NCBI GenBank assembly: GCA_941918925.1
Contig: OW799237.1
Span: 73,171,126 to 73,235,125 of the forward strand
DNA from: Phyto melanocephala
Taxonomy: Eukaryota; Arthropoda; Insecta; Diptera; Rhinophoridae
Length of the DNA: 64,000 nt
Reading direction: 5' to 3'
Shown: piece by piece, positions 45,496 to 56,849 of the stretch
Position numbering within the stretch: position 1 is the stretch's first letter
Layout: the number at the start of each line of letters is the position of its first letter
Position numbers and translations under genes: made by a program
Notes under the pieces: model-generated
What the model was told of the DNA's origin: nothing
Databases searched by the model: none
Seen by the model: the letters and a program-made list of their open reading frames with translations, nothing else

Positions 45496-46751
45496 AGGGG
45501 TGTCTCGAAATGGTTTTTTACATTTTGCAGGGCACTACGCAAACAATTATTATTTTATTAATTTTTTTTGTTCCACTCTGTGATAGTTGTAACTGTCAAC
45601 AATACTTTGTTAATAAGTTTATTCAAATTATTTAATCCGTATTTAAAATGTCGTCAAATAGAGAAAAAGTGAGAAAAAATATTGTGGATTTTATAATGAA
45701 AATAAACAACTTTCTTACGCTGAAATTGCGCGACGGGCAAAAGTGTCCAGACAGACTGCCCGTAACGTGTCCAGACAGACTGCCCGTAATTCAAAAAAGA
45801 CTTACCTATTAACCACAAGAAAGGTGGAGGGCGTCGTGGTTTTAGAAATCCTCAAATCGTTAAAAAGGTGAAGGCACTTTGGAAGCAAAATCCAAACATT
45901 TCCATTCGCGATATCGCACGAAAACTAATTATTTCGAAGTTGCTTGTAGCACGAATAAAGAAAAAAGAAAATCTAAGAACATTCAAAGTCAAGAAAGCTC
46001 CAAACCGAAACGAAAAAGGAACAAAAACGGCAAGAATAAGAGCAAGACAGTTGCTACGTCACAAATTAAATAATTCTAATGGATGTATTTTAATGGACGA
46101 TGAAACCTATTGTAAGGCTGACTATTCAGAGCTTCATGGTCAGGGTTTTTATGTTTCTAGTAAAAGAGCTAATGTTTCCGATAAATTTAAGTATAAAAAG
46201 ATTTCAAAATTCGCCAAAAACTTCAAAGGCATTCATTGTGAATCGTACAATGAACAGCCAATTTATATTAATGAGTACCTGAAAAAGGCTGTGTTGCCAT
46301 TAACAGAAGCCACAATATACCTCCAAACTTAGCAAGCTGCCACTACAGCAAAGACGTCCTTGACTGGTATGAGGACAACAAAATAAATTGCCGAAAAACA
46401 TGAATCCAGAATCCATTGTCCAGAGCTAAGGCCTATTGAACGCTGTTGGGCTATAATTAAACAGTGCCTAAGAACAAAGTTCAAAGCTTCTGCAAATGTA
46501 AAAAAATTTGGATTTATTTGGAAAAAAGCTATCAAACACTTCGGTAAAACGTGTGTCCAACGTTTAATGCAAAGCGTTAAGAAAAAAGTGCGAAATTTTG
46601 CAAAAGAAAATAAAATTTGAAACTTTGGTTTTTTGCATAATAAAGTTTAGAAATTTTTCTCCATAACGCCAATAAAATGTATTTTTTGTTAAAAAAAAAA
46701 CTAGATTTTGGAGACATTTTAAAATGTAAAAAAGCATTTCAAGACACCCCT
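45496..46751 (+). mobile_element. 1256-bp Tc1/mariner-superfamily element inserted in the RT gene
   Basis: Terminal repeats AGGGGTGTCTCGAAATGG (left) and the near-perfect complement (right) are flanked by TA at 45494-45495 and 46752-46753. Removing the element joins the two RT pieces. The transposase starts at ATG 45648 (MSSNREKVRKNIVD) and shows SYAEIARRAKVSRQTARN, then the frame 45868-46332 with PNISIRDIARKLIISK, ILMDDETYCKADY (first Asp) and VSDKFKYKKISKFAK. A later frame has LASCHYSKDVLDWY and ELRPIERCWAIIKQ up to TGA near 46620. Confidence 0.85.
45648..46620 (+). pseudogene. Tc1-like transposase, inactivated
   Basis: Defects visible: a one-base deletion near 45693 (DF..NENK region); an exact in-frame 24-bp tandem duplication at about 45745-45792 that repeats VSRQTARN in the helix-turn-helix; a frame break near 46240-46320 with loss of part of the core; and the second catalytic Asp apparently changed to Asn (AAC at 46326-46328 before LASCHY). 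A further shift occurs near 46400. The third acid is Glu in PELRPIER, near 46425. The first Asp is intact. No active protein is expected. Confidence 0.75.
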
Positions 46752-47392
46752 TATATTTAATGGGGTTTTCAGATGTTAGTTTTAAAAACACTCGTTCCAA
46801 AAGTATTGTTGTATTATCTGGTGTATCGCAGGGTAGTCACCTTGGACCGCTTCTTTTTTCACTGTTCATTAATGACTTACCTTGTGCGATTCAAGATTCC
46901 AATTTTTTTGATGTATGCAGATGATGTTTAAGATTTCCTAAGTTATTGTCAAGGTACGGAACAACAACGTCTTCAAGAGAACCTTAGTTCTTTATACACA
47001 TTGCACAAGTTAAATTTGATGGAGCTTAATTTCAAAAAATGTAAATATATGCGATTTGTAAGAATGAACGAGAATGAACCCGATTCGTGCACACTATGTT
47101 ATTAATGGCTATTAATTGGAATTGGTAGATAACTTCATTGATCTTGGACTTCTGCTTGACTCAAAACTCAATTTCGTCCCACACATAACTGTGACTGCCA
47201 ATAAAGCCAGAGGTATACTTGGTTTAGTAAAACGCTGGGCTAAAGAGTTTGTTGAACTGATATATTTCATAGATTAAATTATATTTTTAAACTGGCTTAA
47301 ATTCATCTTTTAAATTTCTCACTTTTATATGAAAAAATTAAATTTTTTTTATCTGTGATAATGAAAGAATAAACTTAGAAAAGTAAGATTTT

Positions 47393-47467
47393 ATCCCGAC
47401 ACCAGCCGAGTAAAATGCATTTTCGAACCCAGCTACGGTTTCATCATCAGCACTCTTTGATCGAAAT
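47393..47467 (-). ncRNA. hammerhead-ribozyme motif, family B
   Basis: Read on the minus strand: outer stem I ATTTCGA against TCGGGAT (seven pairs, two of them G-U); inner stem I GAGTG against TACTC (first pair G-U); CTGATGA; extra T; stem II GAAACC against GGGTTC (one mismatch); GAA; AATGCATT; cleavage after T. Bases that differ from the 10 kb copy mostly keep pairing in stem I. Confidence 0.6.
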
Positions 47468-47667
47468 GTCAAAGTGTTGGATGTAAATATCATCTATTTG
47501 ACTCACAAGTATATATGAAATTGATTCTGTAAATCAAACATATGATACTTATTCATATATAATATAGTGAGTGAGAACGAAATTTACCACAACTAAGCTT
47601 TTCTCCACATTTTGTTATTCTTTTTTTTACTCATCACAATTTTTGTTGTTGCTTTTAACCATCAGTC

Positions 47668-48476
47668 CAGGGTTGCAAAATGAGAACATCAAAATTGTAC
47701 CAAGAAGCTCATAAAATTGTATTTTTTCGACCCCAATTGTACCAAAAAATTTTATTTAAAAAATTTTTTTAATTTTTTTTTTATTTAAAAAAAAAGCCAA
47801 AAAAAACATAAACATAACATACAATTGTACATAAAAATTCATTTTTGTAATATTAAAATTAACATTTGTTCCTAAAAATTCATTTATACTTTAAAAGTAT
47901 ATCTTTAAAAAAAGAAACTGCACTAAGATATATGTATACATATATTTGTACATATTTAAACATAAAATAAATTACATAAAAAGTCTACCGATATATTCAT
48001 GAGATCAAATTGGTTTTGATAACAAATAATTTGGTATTTTAAAACTAAAACAACAAGAATTTGATGACCTTAACAAATCTTTTATCGGTATAAGACCGGA
48101 AACTGTAGGCACATGAAGCCTATTTCGTTCTTTCGTTTTAATAATATTTTGGGAGGAAAAAATCGTCTGCGAATGTGGAACTGATAATGTCCCACCTACA
48201 ACTCTTGAAAGTTCCGGAAACAATTATTCATTCAATTGGTTTTTTATTTCAGAAACTTTAGCCCAAAAGTTGCATAAACTTTAATTTTTTCAACCTTTTA
48301 ATACTTCTATATCTGCCAGGGATCTAAAATTTTATTAGAAGTGGCACTATGCTATTCGTAAACATAAACTGAGATAGTTAGTAAATTGTACCAAATGGGT
48401 AATTGGTGTACCATTGTACTTTTGAGGTTTAAATTGTACCACAAAAAGTACAATTGTACCAACTTTTTCAACCCTG
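47668..48476. mobile_element. 809-bp non-autonomous hAT-like element
   Basis: Ends CAGGGTTGCAAAA and TTTTTCAACCCTG, flanked by CATCAGTC at 47660-47667 and 48477-48484. AATTGTACC occurs several times close to both ends (for example near 47694, 47733, 48386, 48433 and 48452), in the manner of subterminal transposase-binding repeats. No transposase is encoded. The frame at 48005-48223 is not recognised. Confidence 0.85.
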
Positions 48477-49264
48477 CATCAGTCTGATGGTAATAAAAGC
48501 ATGGTTGTTGTATTCACAACATTTCTCCTTATATCAATCATAATTGATTTTGCAGTTATTTTAACAGAATGTTGGTACTGACCGGTCCATATGATCGTTA
48601 CACCGTGCCATGTGTGTTTGTTAATTTTTTAAGATTTGAATGATCCTTACGCCACTAAAAGTTTGTACTGTGCGCTTGTAAGGATTCTATTCTATGAATG
48701 GATGGGACCCCATACACAAAGCAGTTTCTGCTTTTTTGTCTTCGTGGGCTAAACTTTAGCCCGATGAATTTACATTCGTATTCAGCTAGACTCTCTCTTA
48801 TTAAGCCGCCAACTCTAAAAAACCGTAGAACGACACTCAACATATAATTTATTTTCAACATTATTACTGGCGATATAGAATCTAGTTTCTTAATCAACAA
48901 CAATTCGTTTAATGTATCACAACGCACAACACGCGGTTTTACCCTTCTAGTGGTTCCATTTTCTAGAGTTAATTATTCTAATATGGACCCCTTAGTAAGA
49001 ATGTGTAATAACTTCATCAAATATTTTCAATTTATAGATTTTTCTTTATCTTCTAATGCAGTTAAGAACAAAATAATAGTCTATTTAAATTCATAATTTT
49101 TATAAATATAATTTTTTTATCTCATATTGCATTAAAAGTTTAACTATAACTTTATGTAACCTACTCATGAACGTTTTTAATTAATAATAAGTTTTTAATT
49201 GTCTGTAAGTATTTATTTCCATAGACAAATATAATAATAAATAAATATAAAAAATAAATAAACA

Positions 49265-50390
49265 TCAAATTTTTATCCAGCCCCCTCATGTATTATAATT
49301 CCTAAAATTACTAAAAGTTTATTAAACAAAATGTTTACAAAAAATTAATTTGATATAAGATAAGTTTCAAAATAGTTTTTAAACATGACCTTGCCGGGAG
49401 CAAGCATTGAACAGTTCTTATATTACATTTATTTACATTTTTCTGTTTATAACTACACAATAATTGTTTAAGCAAGTTGCATTTTTCTATGTTATGTAAT
49501 AAGAAAAATGCTTTATAATTTTAAGTCATTTCCAGAATGTTAAAAAGAAAAAAAAAATCCACGTTTAAAATGAAATTTTTAAAAGCATCAAAAAATAAAT
49601 AATAATAATAATGATCTTAGAAGTGTAAATGATTTACAAAAACTTTAAGGGAGACATGACAATAAATCTGACATTTTCTTACAATAATTATAATTAATAA
49701 TTAATTATAATTATAATAATTCACAAAACGGAAATTATAACGACAATTAAAATAACAATGTTAATAATAACAATTATTTATTACAACCAATTTTAAATGG
49801 CTGCCCTTGTATCACATACCGCATACTGTTGAAACCAAGAGCAATACTTACGAATGATGGATTTTCGTTATTAACTTCCAGACTTAACCTTAAGCAGTTA
49901 CACATTTTTGATTATGCTGTACTTCTTGTTATTGTATGAGGATAAACCACATTGAATGTTTAAGGAAACACTCAGTCTTCTTTCCATTTATCATGATATT
50001 TATCTTAATAAATATTTTATTAGAATTTTAATATACCAGCCATTAGCATAACGTGGTAGAGGCTGCTGTAGTTAGTTCAAGATGCCCATCTGTATAGTGG
50101 AGGGCAAATACAATCCAAGAAAAATGTCAGTAATTATTTATTATAAGAAATGTTTAAAATCTTTAATTCATAAAGAATTTTTAAAAGAGTGCGTAGCTTG
50201 TGGCGGCCATGTTATTTAGCCATAGATTCAAGAACACCATGACAAGTTATACAATTCAGCAGCACATAAAAACAATGAAATTTTATTATAAGTAGAATTA
50301 TAGAATAGAATAAAGTACATAAAGTTCAAGCCATATTCACAAGGTAACCCTGTCGTAAAAGCTGATTAAGAAGCATTATGTTAAAATTTG
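49265..50390. other. A+T-rich spacer
   Basis: Includes simple AAT and TAATTATAATTA stretches near 49685-49720. No gene was recognised. Confidence 0.5.
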
Positions 50391-50399
50391 TTGAATTCG

Positions 50400-50565
50400 C
50401 CTTGACTGCATATGCGATGAGCATGGTAAACGATTTCATCAACAACTTAATACTATGGAGCAACGTTATCAGGGACTATGGAATGAAAATATGATGGGAG
50501 ATTTTATGTGGTTCCTTATAAGAGAATCAAACTCAGAAAATTATAGGAGACAAAACAAAAGTCGA
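50400..50565 (+). pseudogene. C-terminal fragment of a transposase of the 56-59 kb type
   Basis: One frame reads CICDEHGKRFHQQLNTMEQR, YQGLWNENMMGDFMWFLIRE, SNSENYRRQ. From memory this DEHGxRFHQ...MExRYQGxWN block is the C-terminal part of the widespread arthropod protein family whose central part (LPPLHMKLGIAGKFVE) is seen in the transposon at 56333-59427. That relation is recalled, not computed. No start, no upstream part and no terminal repeats are visible here. Confidence 0.5.
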
Positions 50566-52020
50566 AATTATTTTTAGATTATTATTTGTTAATCTTGTTG
50601 ATTAAAATTTAACTACTTTTTACCTCTTTTTATACTTTGACTTTATCGGGAATAAAACTCGAATATATAGATGGATCTTAATACAATCAAATTTATTTTA
50701 TTTTTAATGCATCCAGCTTTAAGACTAAGTACTTAAACGCATGTTTTAAATTGCATAGAAAAATGATTTTTTAAAAAAAGCAGCAATAAAATAAGCGGAC
50801 AGGTGTCTGGTACTTTTTTTAAAATCGATAGTCTAAGGGACAAAAACCGGTAGACACTTTTACTTTGATCTTAAAAAGGATCTAAGCTAACTTCTAGGCT
50901 AATTAACCTCCGAAAATAATTTGAAATTAATTTTTCCTTAAAAAAAAATAAAAATATCAAAATTTTTAGCTTTACACTAATTTGTGATAAAAAATATCAA
51001 AACTAGGTACTTTTAGTTTATCGGGAATGAAATACGAAATTATCAATGGATTTTCGTGTAATAAAATTTATGTTATTTCTAATAAATGCAGTTTTAAGAT
51101 TAAGTGCCCAAAATTGGTAATTGTTTGTTGCGTTATATTTTTAAAAAAAATTTTAATTTTAAAAATTTTATAATTTAAAAAAAATTTTTTTTTTTTTTTT
51201 GGACTTGTTCCTCGATAACTCCAAAATTGATGGCTAGATCAGAAAATAATATTAGAAAAACTTATTTTAAAGTTTTCAGACGGATTGTTGAACAAAATCG
51301 AGTAAGTCGTTCCAAAGTTACTATAAGATGTATGGAGCAGCCTTTTCAAAAATCTAAAATTTTATACAAATTTAAAAAAAAAACCTTATGATAAAATTTG
51401 AAATTATGATGATTTTTGTAGTAAGGTGACTATAGCGGATCAAAAGAATATAGTGGTTAATCTGGGAAAAAAATTTTTTTTCCATTTGTTGCATAGTGTT
51501 ATCGGTCTTATAAATACATATATGCATTTCTTTTAATTTATCAAATTTTATTAAATTACGCAGATCATAACCAAGGCGAATTCATACAGGTGCAATTATC
51601 AGCCCAGTTGATGGGGAAATATTTTGCCAAAATTTGGCTGAAATTCGCCTTGATTTTAATAATCAATGCAGGGATAGAAAATAAGATTTAAACTTCGGTA
51701 TTAAACTATTAACGTAAGTATACTTATTTAATAATAAATGTACCAAATTTTTGTTTATTTTTTGCTTTTGTGTCATTTATAATGTGCTTCACAAAAATGC
51801 ATCCTCTTTTTAATCAAATTTTATTATATCTAACATATCATAGCAACTTTTTCATCCCTGATATACCAATTGACCTTGACATAAAGCATCCCCTGAAAAG
51901 TTGCATTGCTCTATCACTTCGCCGCTGCATATCTCAGTATGAATATAAATAGATCATCGCTTTATAAATACCGTAAAATATAATTTTAAACAAAACTCAA
52001 AATCGTTTTACAAATTTGTT
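50566..52020. other. unassigned, with a duplicated ~100-bp segment and a small hairpin
   Basis: TTTATCGGGAATAAAACTCG at 50642 and TTTATCGGGAATGAAATACG at 51017 head two diverged copies of a ~100-bp segment. CAAGGCGAATT at 51572 and its complement ending at 51652 bound an 81-bp hairpin. No gene was recognised. Confidence 0.4.
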
Positions 52021-52024
52021 AATA

Positions 52025-52315
52025 AAAAACAAGTAAGAGTGCTATATTCGGCCATGCCAAATCTTCACAGCGTGTAGTCATGCAATAACAATTGTTTGTA
52101 TCACCATTCATCTCATATGAAATACGTACACAAATAAAAACATCCCATTGTAAAATTATAAATTGAGTTTACGTACATTTGTACATATGTTTCCAAAAAA
52201 AAAAATTAAAAAAAAAATAAAAAACTTAAAAAAAAAACTTTCTGGCTTAGCTGGAATTCGATGCCACGTTTACTCCAATCAGTATACCACGTTTGTATGT
52301 ATGTGTTCTTGATTT
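52025..52315 (+). repeat. dispersed repeat A copy
   Basis: ACAAGTAAGAGTGCTATATT at 52029, AATTGTTTGTATCACC near 52090, the GGAATTCGATGCCACG block near 52251 and the box-like CAATCAGTATACCACG near 52276. It runs directly into the mariner copy. Confidence 0.7.
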
Positions 52316-53432
52316 CGTTTGCATGGCGACCACAGGCACGCTTGCAGAAGTCCAGACGCTGAACCCAATTTTCGACGGTTTTCAAACATAAATCGGGCGA
52401 TACTGCTGCATATTCACGTTTGATATTCGTACGAAGTTCATCAATCGTCGATGGCTTGTTGGCATAGACGAAGCTCCACAGGAAATAGTCTAACGGAGTC
52501 AAATCGCACGACCGAGGCGGCCAATCGACTGCATCATTTAGTGAAATAACACGTTCTCCAAACTTGGTTTCCAATAAATTGATTGTGACATTCGCTGTGT
52601 GGCTTGTGGTGCCGTCCTGCTGGAACCACATGTCCTCCAAGTCCATATCATCCAATTGGGGTCAAAAATATTCTGTTATGATTGAACGGTAGCGATTCCC
52701 ATTCACAGTAACGTGCCGGTCTTGATCATCACTGAAGAAGTACGGCCCAATGACGCCGCCGGCCCATAAACCGCACCAAACCGTAATTTTTTCGGGATGC
52801 AATGATAAGTCATGGAGTACGTGTGGATTTTTGTCTGACCAATAACGCATATTTTGCTTATTGACGAAGCCATTCATCCAAAAATGAGCCTTATCGCTGA
52901 AGCTGATTTTTCGATGAAAATCCGAATCATTTTCAAGTTGTTGCTCAGCCCAATTCACGAACATACGACGCTTCTGGTGATCAATCAGCTTCAGTTCTTG
53001 CATTAATTTGATCTCTTGTAAGGATGAAGGCCAAGATTTTTTCACGAAATTCGCCACAACGGCGTCACAGAGATGCCCAAGGCTTGAGAACGACGTGTGA
53101 GAAACACATTTGGGCTTTCTTCAACTGAAGCCTCAACGGCAGCAATATTCTCGACACTACGGGCACTTCTTACAAATTTTTCCACTAGGCGCTCAATTGT
53201 TGATCTGGTAGGACGATTATGACGATCATAAATTGGAAGTAAAGTTGAGGAAACTGACTCTGAATTTCGGCAGTAAATTTTAATGATTTCGACTCGTTGT
53301 TGGCTCGTATATCTTTCGATCATGAAATGGCAAACCTTACGGAAGAGAAATGTCAAAAGAGCGGCAAAAAATATGGCGTCGTTTGCTGTCCCTATCGGTC
53401 TACTTTTGTAGCGTGCCTGTTGAAAAACCCTT
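52315..53432 (-). mobile_element. mariner-superfamily element with interrupted transposase
   Basis: The 5' terminal repeat ends at 53432 next to TA (53433-53434) with GAAAAACCCTT. The transposase starts at ATG 53323 (MIERYTSQQRVEIIKIYCRN). It shifts frame near 53045, continues as DFHRKISFSDKAHFWMNGFV (first Asp present, with Lys replacing the usual Glu) and VWCGLWAGGVIGPYFFSDD, has a TGA in place of a Trp codon at 52656-52661 (EYF*PQLDDMD), then FQQDGTTSHTANVTINLL and WPPRSCDLTPLDYFLW, to RACGRHANEIK. The 3' end abuts repeat A without a terminal repeat. All three Asp codons survive, so decay is by one shift, one nonsense change and loss of the 3' end. Confidence 0.85.
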
Positions 53433-53434
53433 TA

Positions 53435-54704
53435 TCTCTGATTTATTATTAAAATTTCGAAATATGTTTCAAGCTGATTATTAAAAGTAAAACTAAAATT
53501 TATTCTTTTATGCAGCTATAATATATCTATAACATATACTTAGGTAGAACAGGCACCTGTTGAGCAGCCCACTTGGGTTCAACATATGTATCCCTTTATG
53601 ATTAATGTGACTACAACATATACTTATTTTTATTTCTTGAAAAACCCTTTATCTGACAGCTGCCATATTTTGTAGTTGCCACTTGCACAAAAAGATAATA
53701 CTAAATTTAAAAACGTGCCTTCTTACTGAGACACCCTTTAGTTACGTCAATGTACAAAATCTACAAATAAGAATGTGTTTATTAAAGTGTTTATAAAACT
53801 TTACTTAAACTATAAAAGCATTTTTTTTAAATTTTGTATATCACACCTAATTAACTCGATTAAAATGTAATTTTTCCACAAAAACCAATGCGTCTTTGCA
53901 ATTACATTTGTATAGGTGGATATGTGTATCCATGTTTTAAAACTTTAGTAACACTTTAATATCGAATTCTAAAAGCCCACGCATAAACGGAAATTGAATA
54001 ACTCTGTATCACAATTGACACATAGTTTTGTTAAAAACGTTTTTTCGAGAGCATTTAACTGTAACATTATTCTACGCATTCGAACATGTGTATACGTACA
54101 CATGTACATTTTATATATGTTTAAAAATTTGATAACTTATACACACATATTCATAGCGCACGTACAAATATCATATGTAATACGAAACTTTTAAATACGA
54201 ACATTAAGACTTATGTATAAATTTATCCCTTTTTTCTTATACACAATAAGGAACACTTTCATGAAGATAAATGACAAATAACAATCGAATGAAAGTAACG
54301 AATTGTATACTTAGAAAAAAAAATGTTTTAAAAAAAACCGACAGTTAGAGGGACAGATAGACAGACAGTTTGGGGGAAATAATAAAAAGCAACAATTGAA
54401 AATGCCAGAACTTATGCAAGCAGCACGAAAGGGGGAATCAGTGAATATGACATACAAAAAAGAAGGCGAAACCAAAGGAATTAACAAGAAATGATTACGA
54501 CACAAGAAAGATTTCAAACCATTAAAACAACACGAATTTTTTCAAGATTTTTTTTTCTAAATATTTAATTTAAATATTTTAGGGTGGCGCAAAATAAATT
54601 ATGTACATGGTGTGAGTTATTTCTGTTTTAACTTGTGTTTTTTTGTAATTTTGTTAAAAGAACACACCTCAAGCAAAAATATGATTAGACTTAATAACGA
54701 TGAT
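53435..54704. other. spacer with an isolated mariner-end sequence
   Basis: CTTGAAAAACCCTTTATCTG at 53637-53656 repeats the terminal sequence of the neighbouring mariner in the same orientation, without a partner end. The rest is unassigned. Confidence 0.45.
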
Positions 54705-55035
54705 CATACATTATATATTAGTTTGTCACTTCTTTTGTAATTTCTATAGTATTCATAAAATCTATATACATAAGAGCGTGTGAGCGTTGAAATCAACTTT
54801 TTGAAGTCCACCTATATTCCACGGACTCGTATGTAGTATTAATTTATAAGTAATGCTTTCGAGAACTTTGGTATTGAAAATCGGCAATTGCGGCTGAGAT
54901 ATGAGCAAAAAAAAAACAACTACAAGTAAGAGTGGTATATTCGGTCATACCGAGTCTTATAATACCCTTTACCATCTTTTACTTATAGTGACCACAGCGT
55001 AGCTAAGGCGAGATTTAAGGTTATTCGTATTGTTA
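54705..55035 (-). repeat. dispersed repeat A, inverted copy
   Basis: AAATCAACTTTTTGAAGTCC near 54801, TATTGAAAATCGGCAATTGC near 54872 and CTGAGATATGAGCAAA near 54894 are the complement of the 38.2 kb copy. At 54924 it changes to the forward ACAAGTAAGAGTGG... end, then GACCACAGCGTAGCTAAG. Confidence 0.65.
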
Positions 55036-55039
55036 TATA

Positions 55040-56221
55040 TCGGGTGTCCCAACTAGAACGCAATTTTTAAATTTTAAATAAAACACAGATATTTAAAAAA
55101 AAATCGTGAAACTTTATTATATCGTAAAGTAGACAGAATGAGGTTATGTATGGAACAATATATCGTGCAGATGGCCGCTGCGGCTTTGCTGGCACACACG
55201 CGACCTTTTAATGAAATTTTCAATGACCTTTTTGCATAAATGCTGCGCTATTTCATTAATGCAGCGTCCAATTTCCTCTTTTAAGGCTTGAGTCGTCGTC
55301 AGCTTATTCGCGTAAACCGACTAAATTTAAAGGTGTTAAATCACACGATCTAGGCGGCCAATTCTGGTCTCCAAAACGCGAAATAACACGACCGGGAAAT
55401 GACTGATGCAGCAATTGAATTGTTTCTCCGGCTGTATGACATGTGGCACCATCTTGTTGAAACCACATGCCCTCCACATTCATTTCTTCAATTCTAAGCA
55501 AAAAAAACTGGTTATCATTTCACAATACCGAACACCATTGACAGTTTGCGCTTCATAAAAAAAGGTCCAATGATTCCTCCAGCCCAAAAACCACACCACA
55601 CAGTGACACGTTGACGATGCATTTGCTTCTCGTGAATCACTCGAGGATTTTCCTCACTCCAAATGCGACAATTCTGCCTATTGACGAAGCCATCAAGATG
55701 GAAATGGGCCTCGCCACTGAAGATGATTTTATCGGCAAAATCAGCATTTTCATGTTGTCTCTCCAATATCCAATTAACGAACTCCCTTCGCTGTCCATGA
55801 TCAGTTGGCTTCAGTTCCTGAGTCAATTGAAGTCGAATTGAGGTGGATGGAGTTTGAGCGACATCATCACGTACAGCTACGACATTTTCGGTCGATCGAC
55901 CTGGTCGAAGGCGCGTTGTTGTCTTTACATCACTAACAGACCCAGTTTCGGCAAATTTATCCATTAATTTCTTTACAGTTGACTATTTTGGAGCATTATT
56001 GTGACCCCAAATTGATCACAATTTGCGAACTGTAGCCGCGAAACTTTCACCATTTTGGTAAAACAATTTCACAATGAGAATGCGTTGTTCATTCATGTAG
56101 CGCTCCATTTTTACTAACCTCGTACCTTCTATTAGCAAACAGTAACAATTGTTCAAATGTCAAACAATGACAATTCGAATGGCGCCAAAATTAAAAATAG
56201 CGTTCTAGTTGGGACACCCGA
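55040..56221 (-). mobile_element. 1182-bp mariner-superfamily element, complete ends, dead transposase
   Basis: Perfect 22-bp terminal inverted repeats (TCGGGTGTCCCAACTAGAAC at the start) lie next to TA at 55038 and 56222. The minus-strand transposase starts at ATG 56108 (MERYMNEQRILIVKLFYQNG), has two early stops near 56015 and 55980, then LMDKFAETGSVSDVK, QELKPTDHGQRREFVNW, KIIFSGEAHFHLDGFVNRQN (first catalytic Asp changed to Gly), VWCGFWAGGIIGPFF, a shift near 55510, FQQDGATCHTAGETIQLL, NWPPRSCDLTPL and then loss of frame near 55310. Second and third Asp are present. Confidence 0.85.
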
Positions 56222-56332
56222 TATTTAAAAAAGACGTTTTTTTTTTGTAATACTAGTCAGCTTCCACGTACAGCTTTCATATAACTTTTATTATTGAATA
56301 ACTGGGGATCTTTAAATTTGTTCCGATCATAA

Positions 56333-56849
56333 CACAGTACAACACATGATTTGCCAACTCAATTCAGTTAACTGTATGTGAAATTAGACCCAAAAAGAAG
56401 AATTTCTGCATCATTCGTTTTGTCTTCTTACCTGCGATTTGAAGTTAGTATCGATTTGAAGTTAGTACTATTGTATAGGGGAATTTATCACGTTTTAGGC
56501 CCTGTTGTTTGACATAGCTCGACAACCACTAGCCCAATTTAGTTGAAATAAATTTTAAAAAATTAAAAATTACAATTCCCTTAATCTGTTCATATATTGT
56601 TTTCCTATACAAGTAACACTTTCGAAGTTAAAAATGAATGTATGAAGGGAAAAAATTATTTTTTGCCTAAAAATTAAAATTTTTTTTTTTAAAAATACAT
56701 AAAAAATCCAAAATGGAAAAAAGTTTCAAGTCTAGTTATTTTTTCGCAAAGTCACATAACCTATGAGCAAAATGAGACAAAGATCATAAAAATCGATGCA
56801 CGCGTTTCGCTTTTATTCGCAATTGAGTAAATGTATGAATTTCAAAAAT
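56333..56849 (+). repeat. left long terminal inverted repeat of the 3.1-kb transposon
   Basis: About 517 bp, including ATCGATGCACGCGTTTCGCT near its inner end and CGATTTGAAGTTAGTATCG near 56443, itself a small repeat. Confidence 0.8.

Larger units (their letters stand above)
47252..48634 (-). mobile_element. pLTR-like family B insertion with one hammerhead motif
   Basis: Positions 47270-47640 match the left arm of the fold-back at 9973-10752, including the loop-side AACTAAGCTTTTC. The insertion interrupts the RT codons for AKEF|NDPY. Imperfect direct repeats AAGAGTTTG (about 47245) and AAGATTTGA (about 48630) may be its target duplication. A hAT element sits near its centre. The region to the right of the hAT (48485-48634) is not an inverted copy of 47270-47640, so the second arm is absent or replaced. 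Confidence 0.6.
45350..49262 (+). mobile_element. non-LTR retrotransposon RT region, interrupted by two insertions
   Basis: Three pieces on the plus strand form one protein. Positions 45410-45493 read DVVYTYFSKAFDKVNH, motif A with the catalytic Asp changed to Tyr. Positions 46754-47251 read VLSGVSQGSHLGPLLFSLFI and FLMYADDV (catalytic YADD, one frameshift before it), then DNFIDLGLLLDSKLNF and ANKARGILGLVKRWAKEF. Positions 48633-49097 read NDPYATKSLY, NLHSYSARLSLIKPPTLKNR and run to a stop. The interruptions are a Tc1 element (45496-46751) and a hammerhead-bearing insertion (about 47252-48634). The 3' end has an AATAAATAT-type tail to about 49262. It is the same family as the fragment at 8985-9885. 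Confidence 0.8.

Noticed and set aside
51667..51860. CAGGGATAG...CATCCCTG as a further hAT element
   Set aside because: The flanking 8-mers differ, so there is no target duplication and the ends may be coincidental.
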